Assembly: GCA_963843605.1 (NCBI GenBank)
Contig: CAWJLA010000003.1
Span: 1 to 64,000 of the forward strand
Source: FEN-1297 sp963843605
GTDB lineage: Bacteria; Bacteroidota; Ignavibacteria; Ignavibacteriales; Ignavibacteriaceae
Direction of reading: 5' to 3'
DNA: 64,000 nt
Made by a program: the position numbers and the translations under genes. Numbering within the stretch: position 1 is the first letter of the stretch; every line of letters begins with the position of its first letter. The notes beneath the pieces were generated by a model that did no database searches, was not told where the DNA came from, and worked only from the letters and a program-made list of their open reading frames with translations. Positions 1 to 9,145 of this stretch are shown here, one piece after another.

Positions 1-86
1 ATCTGCACATCATTCTGGGCAAATGTATTGAAAGAAGGAAATGCCGTTAAAAGGAAAAGCAAAAAGAATAGATATTTTATTTTCAT
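1..86 (-). CDS. Secreted protein, N-terminal fragment cut by window edge
   Basis: An ATG at 86-84 on the minus strand opens a frame that runs without a stop to the window edge. It encodes about 28 residues: a Lys-containing start (MKIKY), a hydrophobic core rich in Leu and Phe, and a short polar stretch ending in TFAQ, a plausible signal peptidase I site. This is a classical signal peptide, so the protein is exported; its mature part lies outside the window and its function cannot be said. The next gene upstream, the CheW protein, is in the same direction about 145 bp away. Confidence 0.7.
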   Translation of the reverse strand, partial: MKIKYLFFLLFLLTAFPSFNTFAQNDVQ

Positions 87-232
87 TTTAGAAATCTAAA
101 AATAGTTATGTAATTATTTTGGTAGTTTAAGATCAAGTTCAAGGGGTAATTGAGATTTTTGCACAGCTTCGCCGCGTGAGTCACACTCTGTTATTTTTAT
201 TGTGGTTCATATTATTTTCGAATGTCAGTCTG

Positions 233-661
233 CTAAGTAAGCTCTATAATATTCAGTAATCTCGGGACCAGTATTTCTCTTCCCTCGTATACCAGAGTCC
301 CTCTTAAATTCGGATCCGGACTTGTAATAAAAACAAGCGCATCCAAAGTTCTTTCGCTCGGCGCTATCATCTCAACTACTTTATCTACCAAAAAACATAC
401 TGTCTTCCCTTTTGTTTCCAGCAATATCATTTTGGATGATTTATTATTAGTTGTATGAACATTATAGATCCGGTCAATGTGAATTATCTGAAATAAAACA
501 CCGCCGTATTCCAGCACAGTATTGTTTCCGTTAAGCTTTTCGTTCTCAGGCGGATCCACTATTTTAACCAGGTCCTGCATATCAAAGCAGAATTCTTTTT
601 CTCCGATCTGGCATACAAGCAGTCCGGTGAACTTTTTGATATCAGCTAAATCTGAAACCAT
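233..661 (-). CDS. cheW: CheW-like chemotaxis coupling protein
   Basis: A 142-residue single-domain protein matching the CheW fold, which bridges chemoreceptors and the CheA kinase. Visible signatures are the N-terminal GLLVCQIGEKEFCFDM strand pair, a central LEYGGVLFQIIHIDRIYN segment (the family's 'g.iipvidlr'), and KMILLETKGKTVCFLVDKV ('vivvee.g..vgllVD.v'). It is near the usual CheW length. The ATG at 661 is preceded by an AGAGGGA ribosome binding site, which fixes the start. No CheA, CheY or receptor lies nearby, so it is an orphan coupling gene and could serve a chemosensory array encoded elsewhere. Confidence 0.85.
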   Translation of the reverse strand: MVSDLADIKKFTGLLVCQIGEKEFCFDMQDLVKIVDPPENEKLNGNNTVLEYGGVLFQIIHIDRIYNVHTTNNKSSKMILLETKGKTVCFLVDKVVEMIAPSERTLDALVFITSPDPNLRGTLVYEGREILVPRLLNIIELT

Positions 662-1231
662 CTCATCCCTCTAGTAGGATCTGTTTCTCACACAAAATGA
701 GTACCAGGTTTTTAAAGTTCGTATTTGAGTTGTAAAGCACACCCGCGGGACGGAAATGTGTTTTAGGGATAAAGTATGTTTAAGGGGGTGAAAGTTTCTT
801 TAAGGGAAATTTAGTAGTTGAGGGCTGGTAGTTAGAAGTTTTTAAATTAATTGCAGAGGCAGAAACAGTAATTTGTCGAAATATTAAATAGAATCACTAA
901 ACTTTTCCAACCATCCCCATATTGGCAGTGCCGCCGCTTCCCTTGAGAATGGAAGGGCTTTTATTCGAAATTGTGGCTTTTCATTACAAAGCTTAATCTT
1001 TCAAATACCAAATCGTGTTGAAAAATAATTTACCGGCAAGATTATTCTATGTTTCGTTATTCTTACAACAAGTCTTTCCCTTCCCAAGGTAAATCTGCCG
1101 GCAGGCAGGTATTAGATAGGGTTTACTATTAAGAAAGCTGCTCTATCGGTGTAGTATTAAAATTTATGTAACAGCTTAACCGGCTGCAGCACTAAAAAGT
1201 ACAAGTCATGAAAATATTAAATTAAAATCAT
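662..1231. other. Gene-poor intergenic region
   Basis: Together with the small repeat at 1232-1328 this forms a stretch of about 740 bp without a credible gene between cheW and the sigma-54 activator. It holds two small inverted repeats: a CTTCCCTT / GGAAGGG hairpin near 946-966, and a CTGCCGGCAG palindrome near 1095-1104 related to the hairpin at 11496-11513. I see no RNA gene or conserved reading frame. Confidence 0.5.
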
Positions 1232-1328
1232 GGGCACTTCTAAAAACTTCAATATTCTCTGCGAACATTGCGTATTCTTTGCGTTCTTTGCGTTTAATTT
1301 TTATAAAAAATAGTTTTTAGAAGTGCTC
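1232..1328 (+). mobile_element. MITE-like element, copy 1
   Basis: A 97-bp element bounded by inverted repeats: GGGCACTTCTAAAAACT at the left, and AGTTTTTAGAAGTGCTC at the right (the complement apart from one base). The interior carries the tandem motif CTTTGCGTTCTTTGCGTT. It is flanked on both sides by TCAT, a possible 4-bp target duplication. Near-identical copies lie at 8376-8471 (same orientation) and 39941-40027 (opposite orientation). It has no coding capacity, so it must be mobilised in trans if it still moves. The transposase is not identified. Confidence 0.75.
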
Positions 1329-1406
1329 TCATGTTAAAATTATTGCATGCATACATGCTGCCATACTAAAACATTCTAGTGAATTTTTGAACAGTAAAAC
1401 AATTAT

Positions 1407-2759
1407 TCAATTGCTGTTAGAAATGTTATACTCTACGATCTTCTTATTCAAGGTGGGTCTGGATATTTTTAGAATCTTTTCGGCTTTACTCTTATCCCAT
1501 TTTACCCTGTTCAGAATAAACTCGATATGCTCTCTTTCAACATCGGCCATAGACATGCTCTCCCTTATGCCGTCGTGTTTTATGCCGTTATTTCTGAAAA
1601 CAAAATATTCCTTCTCCAGTACGTCGCTGTTCGCAAGCAGCACGGCTTCTTTTAATTTGTTCTCAAGTTCCCTTATGTTGCCTACCCATTCGTAGCTTTG
1701 AAGCATCTCCATTACCTCATACGGAACTTTGTAAACGTTCTTATGGAACTCGTCGTTAATTCTTTTAAGAAGATGCATCACGATATTCGGTATATCTTCG
1801 CGTCTTTCCTTTAAAGGAGGCACATACACCTTAAACACATTTAACCTGAAATAAAGATCTTCTCTGAACTTGCCCTCTTCCGCCAGCGTTGAAAGGTTCT
1901 TGTTGGTAGCGGTGATTATTCTTGCTCTTAAAGGTATTGGGAACTCGTCGCCTACTCTCTCAAATTCCTTTTCCTGTATTACTCTCAAGATCTTCGCCTG
2001 CAGCTCAAGCGGGAATTCGGATATCTCATCAAGAAAAATAGTTCCGTGCCCCGCCAGCTCGAACTTGCCTTTCTTATCCCTGACGGCACCGGTGAAAGAT
2101 CCTTTAACATGCCCGAACAACTCGCTTTCAAGCAAGGTGCTGGAAAATGCCGAGGAATTTACCGCGATAAACGGCTCATCTTTTGTCAAACCCGAATAGT
2201 GTATTATCCTTGCGATTATTTCCTTGCCGGTACCGCTCTCGCCTTCAATTAAGACTGTCATCCTGTTTGTTGAAACCTTGCCGATCTTTTTCATGATCTC
2301 TCTTATGGCAGACGACTTTCCGACCAGGCTGTTCATTATACTTTCTTTTTCAAAATCATGCTTGCCCGCATCGAATACTTCCAGCTTTTCGCTTAAGCTT
2401 TTCGTTTCAAGAGCGCGCCTCACAACAAGATTGAATTTTTCTTTTTCGATGGGCTTTTCAAGATAATCGTACGCGCCAAGCTGCATTGCTTTTATAGTTG
2501 ATTCATTATCGTCGAATGCGGTCATTATTACTACGGGAAGGTTGTCCGATATTTCCTTCGTCATCTTTAAAACATCAAGTCCGCTTAAAACCGGCATCTT
2601 AACATCGGAAATAACAAGATCGGGTCTTTCTTTTTTTATCAGGTCAATTCCCATTGCACCGTCCGCAGCGGTTATTACCGAATAACCGTTGTTGGAAAGA
2701 AATGCATCCAGCGTTTCCAGCATCGACTCGTCGTCATCTATAATTACGATCTTTTGCAA
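1407..2759 (-). CDS. Sigma-54-dependent response regulator (NtrC family)
   Basis: An enhancer-binding transcription activator. In order it has a receiver domain at about 1-120 (IVIIDDDES acidic pocket; phospho-acceptor Asp in DLVISDVKMP), an AAA+ domain at about 145-380 (Walker A GESGTGKE; a sigma-54 contact loop reading GSFTGA, a variant of GAFTGA), and a Fis-type helix-turn-helix at the C-terminus (DKSKAEKILKISRPTLNKK). I place the start at TTG 2759, two bases after the stop of the upstream kinase and behind an AGGACA ribosome site. An earlier ATG at 2816 would overlap the kinase by about 50 bp. Tight linkage to the PAS kinase makes them a cognate two-component pair; the target genes are unknown. 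Confidence 0.9.
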   Translation of the reverse strand: MQKIVIIDDDESMLETLDAFLSNNGYSVITAADGAMGIDLIKKERPDLVISDVKMPVLSGLDVLKMTKEISDNLPVVIMTAFDDNESTIKAMQLGAYDYLEKPIEKEKFNLVVRRALETKSLSEKLEVFDAGKHDFEKESIMNSLVGKSSAIREIMKKIGKVSTNRMTVLIEGESGTGKEIIARIIHYSGLTKDEPFIAVNSSAFSSTLLESELFGHVKGSFTGAVRDKKGKFELAGHGTIFLDEISEFPLELQAKILRVIQEKEFERVGDEFPIPLRARIITATNKNLSTLAEEGKFREDLYFRLNVFKVYVPPLKERREDIPNIVMHLLKRINDEFHKNVYKVPYEVMEMLQSYEWVGNIRELENKLKEAVLLANSDVLEKEYFVFRNNGIKHDGIRESMSMADVEREHIEFILNRVKWDKSKAEKILKISRPTLNKKIVEYNISNSN

Positions 2760-2761
2760 TT

Positions 2762-4177
2762 TTACTGTCCTAAAGGTAATATAATTCTGAATGTAGTTTC
2801 TCCCTTTTTGCCGCACTGCAGTTCGATTGTACCGCCGTGTTTTTCAACTATCCTCTTGGCCAAAGATAAGCCCAAACCGCTCCCCTTTGCTTTACTCGTA
2901 AAGAAAGGCTCAAATATCTTCTCCGCAAACTCGCTGCCTATCCCGCAGCCGCTGTCTTTATAATATATAATTATATTATCGCCTTCGGTTTCCGAACCGG
3001 CTTCAATTTTACCGCCGGTGTCCGTTGCCTCAACTGAATTTTCAAGAAGATATAGAAATAACGATTTTAATTGCTGCCCATCTGCTTTAATACTTACGTT
3101 CTGAACATTATTTTTAAATGTAATTTCTTTTGAATTAAGCAAAGGCTCCAAAAGTTCGATGCTGTAATTAATCGCTTGAAAAACATTGACGTTCACAATC
3201 TCAAGATCTTTTTCCCTTGAATACTGCAGCACATCGTTAAGCAGCTTGTCAAGTCTTTTCACTTCTCTCTCTATTATATTGAATGACGAATTGCTGCCGC
3301 TTATTTGTCCCCGCAGCAGCTCGGCGTTCATTTTTATCGATGCGAATGGCGATTTGATCTCATGCAGCAGATAGCCGGCCATTTTCCCTATTGCCGCCAG
3401 TCTTTCAGATTCGCGCAGCTTTTTCTGATGCTGCTTCAGCAGGGTCATATCTTCTTTTATCGCTACGAAATAATTTATCTTATCATTCTTTTCTTTTATC
3501 GGTGCTATAACTGAATACTCTTCATATAATTCGCCGTTCTTTTTTCTGCTTATCAATTCACCTTTCCAGGTATTACCGGACAAAATTGTGTCCCATAATT
3601 CTTTATATACCTCATCTCGAATTTCACCGGATCTATAGAAACTTATATTCTTGCCTAACACTTCTTCGAAAGTGTATCCGGTTAAATTAACGAATGCCGG
3701 GTTTACGTACTGAATAATACCGCCGGTATCCGTTATTATTATTGAGGACGGACTTTGATCTATTATAACGGAAAGTTCTAGTATCTGAATTTCGAATATT
3801 CTTGTTTTCCTGATATCAAATGTCATTAAGATATACTGCACAAGCTTTCCCCTCTTATTCAGAACGGGTTTTATTACCGTATCGACGGTGCATTCTATCT
3901 GAGTTTTTTTAGGTTTGTATTTTATCTCGACTTCTTTTTCGGTAAGGTCTTTAATTATTTCGAGCGGATCATCGTCAAAATAATCGGTGATTTTATTACT
4001 TGTAATTTCGGCCTCAATGCAGCCGAACAATTCGCAGAATCTATCGTTTGCCTTTAGAATGACATTCTCTTTGTCAACTATTGCAAAACCCACGGGAGCG
4101 TTCTGGAAAAATGCTCTGAATGTATCCGTCCATCTGCCTGTTTTGTAATTGCGGGACTTATTTAAGAAAATATCCAT
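2762..4177 (-). CDS. PAS-domain sensor histidine kinase (NtrB-like)
   Basis: A 471-residue kinase without clear membrane segments, so probably a cytoplasmic sensor. Two PAS domains are visible: about 20-130 (FQNAPVGFAIVDKENVI) and about 135-250 (IDQSPSSIIITDTGGIIQYVN, with a following PAC segment). Then come a HisKA dimerisation segment with the phospho-acceptor His in LLHEIKSPFASIKMN, and an HATPase domain with the G boxes DSGCGIG and GSGLGLSLAK. It ends two bases before the start of the NtrC-type regulator, so the two are translated together and almost certainly form one phosphorelay. The input signal cannot be deduced. Confidence 0.9.
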   Translation of the reverse strand: MDIFLNKSRNYKTGRWTDTFRAFFQNAPVGFAIVDKENVILKANDRFCELFGCIEAEITSNKITDYFDDDPLEIIKDLTEKEVEIKYKPKKTQIECTVDTVIKPVLNKRGKLVQYILMTFDIRKTRIFEIQILELSVIIDQSPSSIIITDTGGIIQYVNPAFVNLTGYTFEEVLGKNISFYRSGEIRDEVYKELWDTILSGNTWKGELISRKKNGELYEEYSVIAPIKEKNDKINYFVAIKEDMTLLKQHQKKLRESERLAAIGKMAGYLLHEIKSPFASIKMNAELLRGQISGSNSSFNIIEREVKRLDKLLNDVLQYSREKDLEIVNVNVFQAINYSIELLEPLLNSKEITFKNNVQNVSIKADGQQLKSLFLYLLENSVEATDTGGKIEAGSETEGDNIIIYYKDSGCGIGSEFAEKIFEPFFTSKAKGSGLGLSLAKRIVEKHGGTIELQCGKKGETTFRIILPLGQ

Positions 4178-4618
4178 TTGAACACTTGGAAACTGGATAA
4201 ATAATTTTTTTAATTAATTACCATAAGCATCGTCTTTTTTATAATCGTATCGAAACACAGTAATACAATTAGTCATAAATATTTAAAGAGCCATAGCCGT
4301 AAAAGCAAGATATATTTCTTTTTATACTTGATTGGAGATTAATTAAAAAAATTAGTGTCTTTTAGAATACTCCCTCTATAAGGCGTATTAATGTATTCAA
4401 CAAAATCTATTATTGCAAGTGAAATTTTATATTAAGCATAACACAATCAAGTATAATATATTTAATTATAGTCTAAAAATCTACATATTCGGAAAATATT
4501 TTTAATTAAATAATAAAAAAAAATAAATGAGATCTTAGACCGGCGCTAACTGCTGTTATTATAGTAAGTTAGAGAAATATCTGCAATTATTTCTACTTGA
4601 TAGCAATTAACCAATATA
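4178..4618. other. AT-rich intergenic region upstream of the kinase
   Basis: About 440 bp of strongly AT-rich sequence between the start of the sensor kinase and the first palindrome of the repeat array. It must hold the promoter of the kinase-regulator operon, but I could not pick a convincing promoter, and I see no gene. Confidence 0.5.
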
Positions 4619-7600
4619 GTCCAATCCCGGATGGTTTGGTTTCTTTTACCGGGGATCGCCGGGTTACAAAAGTTGATTCCCTAGCGGGAATCTTTTTCAA
4701 CAATTTGGTTAGATCTTCATAACATGTAGTAAAAAGCCGATATTATCCAATCCCGAGGGGATTGAACGTTTGTAACTCCAGGACAACACAAGCCGAACTA
4801 CCCAATCCCGGAGGGATTGAACCTTTGTAACTCCCATGAAAAACATAAGTCCGCAACCCCGTTAGGGGTTGAACGTTTGTAACCTGTACCAAGCACAATA
4901 TAAACCACAACTCCGTTAGGAGTTGAACGATTGCACTCATGTTTTATGCAGATACTTGTTTTAATTGTTCCGCATAAGTTGTATCAGGTTCAACCCCTAG
5001 CGGGGTTGTTTCCTTTTATTGGGGATCGCCAGGTTACAGACGTTGATTCCCTAGCGGGAATCTTTTTCAGCAATTTGGTCAGATCTTCATAACATGTAGT
5101 AAAAAGCCGATATTATCCAATCCCGAGGGGATTGAACCTTTGTAACTCCAGGACAACACAAGCCGAACTATCCAATCCCGGAGGGATTGAACCTTTGTAA
5201 CTCCTGTGAAAACCTTAAGTCCGCAACCCCGTTAGGGGTTGAACGTTTGTAACCTGTACCAAGCACAATATAAACCACAACTCCGTTAGGAGTTGAACGA
5301 TTGCACTCATGTTTTATGCAGATACTTGTTTTAATTGTTCCGCATAAGTTGTATCAGGTTCAACCCCTAGCGGGGTTGTTTCCTTTTATTGGGGATCGCC
5401 GGGTTACAGACGTTGATTCCCTAGCGGGAATCTTTTTCAGCAATTTGGTCAGATCTTCATAACATGTAGTAAAAAGCCGATATTATCCAATCCCGGAGGG
5501 ATTGAACCTTTGTAACTCCAGGACAACACAAGCCGAACTATCCAATCCCGGAGGGATTGAACCTTTGTAACTCCTGTGAAAACCTTAAGTCCGCAACCCC
5601 GTTAGGGGTTGAACGTTTGTATCCTGTACCAAGCACAATATAAACCACAACCCCGTTAGGGGTTGAACATTTGTATCCTGTACGAAGCGCAATAAGAACC
5701 GCAACTCCGTTAGGAGTTGAACGATTGCACTCATGTTTTATGCAGATACTTGTTTTAATTGTTCCGCATAAGTTGTATCAGGTTCAACCCCTAGCGGGGT
5801 TGTTTCCTTTTATTGGGGATCGCCGGGTTACAGACGTTGATTCCCTAGCGGGAATCTTTTTCAACAATTTGGTCAGATCTTCATAACATGTAGTAAAAAG
5901 CCGATATTATCCAATCCCGGAGGGATTGAACCTTTGTAACTCCAGGACAACACAAGCCGAACTATCCAATCCCGGAGGGATTGAACCTTTGTAACTCCTG
6001 TGAAAACCTTAAGTCCTTAACCCCGTTAGGGGTTCAACGTTTGTAACTCCAGGACAACACAAGCCGAACTATCCAATCCCGGAGGGATTGAACCTTTGTA
6101 ACTCCTGTGAAAACCTTAAGTCCTTAACCCCGTTAGGGGTTGAACGTTTGTATACCTGTACCAAGCACAATATAAACCACAACTCCGTTAGGAGTTGAAC
6201 GATTGCACTCATGTTTTATGCAGATACTTGTTTTAATTGTTCCGCATAAGTTGTATCAGGTTCAACCCCTAGCGGGGTTGTTTCCTTTTATTGGGGATCG
6301 CCGGGTTACAGACGTTGATTCCCTAGCGGGAATCTTTTTCAGCAATTTGGTCAGATCTTCATAACATGTAGTAAAAAGCCGATATTATCCAATCCCGAGT
6401 GGATTGAACGTTTGTAACTCCTGTAAAAACCTTAAGTCCGCAACCCCGTTAGGGGTTGAACTTTAGAATTACAAAATTACTCAATATCGTCAAAAATAAA
6501 TTTTTCATTATATACAACTTCAAACTTTTTAAGCATCTGAACATATTCTCCCCTAAAGGTTTTTCTCCTATGATGCCTTTCCTGGTTTTTAATATAATTG
6601 ATTACCCTATCAAGTTGCGAACGAGAATATGAAAATCCGCCAAATCCTCCTTGCCAGTTAAATTTTCCCCTCACCCATTTTTGATCATTTATGAAATTTG
6701 TAGAACAGCGTTTAACTTCTTTAACGAGATCAGATAATGCTTCGGCCGGATTTAATCCAATCAAAAAATGGATATGGTTAGCAACTCCGTTTATTTCTAT
6801 AAGTTTATGCTTTTTATTTTGGATTATTCCCGTAATGTATTTATAAAGTATCTCTTTCTTTTCGAAAGGTATCAGATTATTTCGATTTTTTACTACTATT
6901 ACATTTTGAATGTAGATTTGCGTATAGGTATTTGCCATTTCCATCTCCCCCTGATTGTTAATGAACTAGATTAGTTATTATAATTATAAAAATCCCAGAG
7001 ATTAAGTTCAACCCCTACGGGGTTGTTTCCTTTTATTGGGGATCGCCAGGTTACAAAAGTTGATTCCCTAGCGGGAATCTTTTTCAACAATTTGGTTAGA
7101 TCTTCATAAAATGTAGTAAAAAACCGATATTATTCAATCCCGAGTGGATTGAACCTTTGTAACTCCTGTGAAAACCATAAGTCCGCAACCCCGTTAGGGG
7201 TTGAACATTTGTATCCTGTACGAAGCGCAATAAGAACCGCAACTCCGTTAGGAGTTGAACGATTGCACCCATGTTTTATGCAGATACTTGTTTTAATTGT
7301 TCCGCATAAGTTGTATCACGGTTCAACCCCTAGCGGGGTTGTTTCCTTTTATTGGGGATCGCCAGGTTACAGATGTTGATTCCCTAACGGGAATCTTTTT
7401 CAGCAATTTGGTCAGATCTTCATAACATGTAGTAAAAAACCGATATTATTCAATCCCGAGTGGATTGAACCTTTGTAACTCCTGTGAAAACCATAAGTCC
7501 GCAACCCCGTTAGGGGTTGAACATTTGTATCCTGTACGAAGCGCAATAAGAACCGCAACTCCGTTAGGAGTTGAACGATTGCACCCATGTTTTATGCAGA

Positions 7601-8085
7601 TACTTGTTTTAATTGTTCCGCATAAGTTGTATCAGGTTCAACCCCTAGCGGGGTTGTTTCCTTTTATTGGGGATCGCCAGGTTACAGACGTTGATTCCCT
7701 AGCGGGAATCTTTTTCAACAATTTGGTTAGATCTTCATAACATGTAGTAAAAAGCCGATATTATCCAATCCCGAGTGGATTGAACGTTTGTAACTCCAGG
7801 ACAACACAAGCCGAACTATCTAATCCCGGAGGGATTGAACCTTTGTATCTCCTGTGAAAACCTTAAGTCCTTAACCCCGTTAGGGGTTGAACGTTTGTAA
7901 CCTGTACGAAGCGCAATAAGAACCGCAACTCCGTTAGGAGTTGAACGATTGCACCCATGTTTTATGCAGATACTTGTTTTAATTGTTCAGCATAAGTTTT
8001 TTCAGGTTCAACCCCTACGGGGTTGTTTCCTTTTATTGGGGATCGCCGGGTTACAGACGTTCATTTCCTAATGGGAATCTTATAA
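4619..8085. repeat. REP/BIME-like palindrome array in eight tandem higher-order units
   Basis: The array is built from 17-18 bp palindromes of four main sequence types: GATTCCCTAGCGGGAATC, CAATCCCGGAGGGATTG, CAACCCCGTTAGGGGTTG and CAACTCCGTTAGGAGTTG. Most are followed on one side by a tail like GAACGTTTGTAAC. Each unit has an outward set in one orientation and two in the reverse. I count about 47 intact palindromes. Units begin at the GATTCCC palindromes near 4675, 5045, 5415, 5839, 6317, 7062, 7378 and 7693, with degenerate elements at both ends. Spacings are 370, 370, 424, 478, 745, 316 and 315 bp: 370 plus or minus multiples of 54 bp, one element, except the 745-bp unit that holds the transposase. 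Unit spacers such as GGGGATCGCCGGGTTACAGA are nearly identical. This resembles REP sequences mobilised by RAYT transposases. Confidence 0.85.
6477..6938 (-). CDS. IS200-like Y1 (HUH) transposase, RAYT type, inside the palindrome array
   Basis: A single-domain Y1 transposase of about 153 residues, of the kind that nicks and rejoins single-stranded DNA at hairpins. The HUH metal-binding motif is visible as NHIHFLIG (about residue 55), and the nucleophilic Tyr is expected in the helix RVINYIKNQERHHRR (about 115). I prefer the second ATG at 6938: it sits six bases after a GGGGGAG ribosome site and aligns with the start of the homologue at 16845. The gene occupies the middle of one array unit. A CAACCCCGTTAGGGGTTG palindrome lies about 20 bp beyond its stop, and an inverted CAACCCCTACGGGGTTG about 65 bp before its start. 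The inference is that this enzyme acts on the surrounding palindromes; the only alternative is a chance insertion into the array. Confidence 0.88.
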   Translation of the reverse strand: MANTYTQIYIQNVIVVKNRNNLIPFEKKEILYKYITGIIQNKKHKLIEINGVANHIHFLIGLNPAEALSDLVKEVKRCSTNFINDQKWVRGKFNWQGGFGGFSYSRSQLDRVINYIKNQERHHRRKTFRGEYVQMLKKFEVVYNEKFIFDDIE

Positions 8086-8176
8086 GGATAATAACCATCA
8101 TTTACTTTACTGCCAGTTTGATGAAACTACATATGTTCATAAACTATTTTATTTTTAAAATTATACTTTAAAACAC

Positions 8177-8202
8177 AAAACCTGCAGCTATGTGCAGGTT
8201 TT
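8177..8202 (-). terminator. Hairpin terminator after tRNA-Ala
   Basis: A perfect inverted repeat AAAACCTGCA / TGCAGGTTTT around a GCTATG loop, just beyond the 3' end of tRNA-Ala on the minus strand. The stem is flanked by A/T runs on both sides, so it could work in either direction and may also mark the end of the palindrome array. Confidence 0.65.
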
Positions 8203-8211
8203 ATTTAATCG

Positions 8212-8284
<73 letters not shown>

Positions 8285-8375
8285 TTATTTATTGAAAACA
8301 AAAATATATAAGTTTATTTTATGAAGCAACTTTTTGTTTGCCGACTAGCGCAGATAGAAGGAATTTGTCTATAAT

Positions 8376-8471
8376 GGGCACTTCTAAAAACTTCAATATT
8401 CTCTGCGATCTTTGCGCATTCTTTGCGTTCTTTGCGTTGAATTTTTATAAAATATAGTTTTTAGAAATGCC
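8376..8471 (+). mobile_element. MITE-like element, copy 2
   Basis: A 96-bp copy of the element at 1232-1328, starting with GGGCACTTCTAAAAACTT, carrying the same CTTTGCGTTCTTTGCGTT interior and ending in AGTTTTTAGAAATGCC. It is flanked on both sides by ATAAT, a possible 5-bp target duplication. Located between tRNA-Ala and the cytochrome c lipoprotein gene; no reading frame inside. Confidence 0.75.
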
Positions 8472-8679
8472 ATAATGTTATTGGACCTATGTGAATAATG
8501 ATGAACAGTGAATAAAATAATTTTAATAAATTAAAATTTTTCATTGATCTTTACCCCTGCACTACCTACAACACACCACAAACAACCTACAACAAACAAG
8601 AAAATTTACCCCAAATTTACAGTATTGATTAGTTTGTCTCTATATTCTATTTTTATTTTTTAAAAATAAATGAGTATAA

Positions 8680-9093
8680 ATGAAACCGGCATTATCTTTT
8701 ATTATTCTATTAATATTTACCGGAATGGTTTTTTATAGCGGGTGCAAGGACTCAATTACTGCTAATCAACTTGATAGTATAGTTATTCCCGATTCAAATG
8801 TGAGCTATTCTAAATATATTCAGCCGGTATTTAATTTGAAATGTATTAATTGCCACGGGAACGGTCAGGTTGACGGAGGAATTGATCTTACAACCTGGTC
8901 AGCTGCAACTTCCAATCCGAATGTCGTCTTCCCTACCAAACCGGAAAACAGCAGTCTTGTCTGGGCAATTCAAGCAAATTATCAAGGCACCGCCCAACCG
9001 ATGCCACCTCTCGGCTCGGCTTATAAACCGTTAACTACGAATCAGGTAGACGGGGTAATCACTTGGATTAAAGAAGGCGCCAAAAACAATTGA
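8680..9093 (+). CDS. c-type cytochrome lipoprotein
   Basis: A 137-residue exported haem protein. The N-terminus is a lipoprotein signal peptide with lipobox MVFYSGC (Cys at about 21), so it should be anchored in the outer or inner membrane on the periplasmic side. The haem c motif CINCH lies at about 55-59, after the segment YIQPVFNLKC that is typical of planctomycete-type cytochromes c (PSCyt1 family). A Met in QPMPPLG could be the sixth haem ligand. It is a stand-alone gene converging on the epimerase gene. Its TGA stop falls in the terminal repeat of the palindrome at 9091-9145. The redox partner is unknown. Confidence 0.85.
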   Translation: MKPALSFIILLIFTGMVFYSGCKDSITANQLDSIVIPDSNVSYSKYIQPVFNLKCINCHGNGQVDGGIDLTTWSAATSNPNVVFPTKPENSSLVWAIQANYQGTAQPMPPLGSAYKPLTTNQVDGVITWIKEGAKNN

Positions 9094-9145
9094 CCTCTCC
9101 CTCCGTCCCTCTCCTTTCGAAGGAGAGGGATTAAGGGTGAGGTCA
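9091..9145. repeat. Long palindromic repeat between convergent genes
   Basis: A 55-bp inverted-repeat element: TGACCTC at the left and GAGGTCA at the right, with inner arms CCCTCTCCTT and AAGGAGAGGG around a TCG centre. It can form a strong hairpin in either strand and probably terminates both convergent genes. The outer TGA of each terminal repeat is the stop codon of the gene entering from that side: the cytochrome at 9091-9093 and the epimerase at 9145-9143. Similar CCCTCTCC-type palindromes are dispersed elements in many bacteria. Confidence 0.7.

Noticed and set aside
1387..1695. Plus-strand frames overlapping the sigma-54 activator and kinase genes (1387-1695, 1870-2466, 2754-3514)
   Set aside because: They are antisense to well-supported domain proteins and show low-complexity composition typical of shadow frames.
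4619..8085. CRISPR array
   Set aside because: The repeats are palindromes in both orientations, spacers are near-identical between units rather than unique, and no cas gene is present.
4743..8171. Several 62-91 codon open frames inside the palindrome array (for example 5671-5886, 7149-7379, 7465-7740)
   Set aside because: They repeat with the array units, have no ribosome sites or family matches, and arise because the repeat happens to lack stops in that frame.
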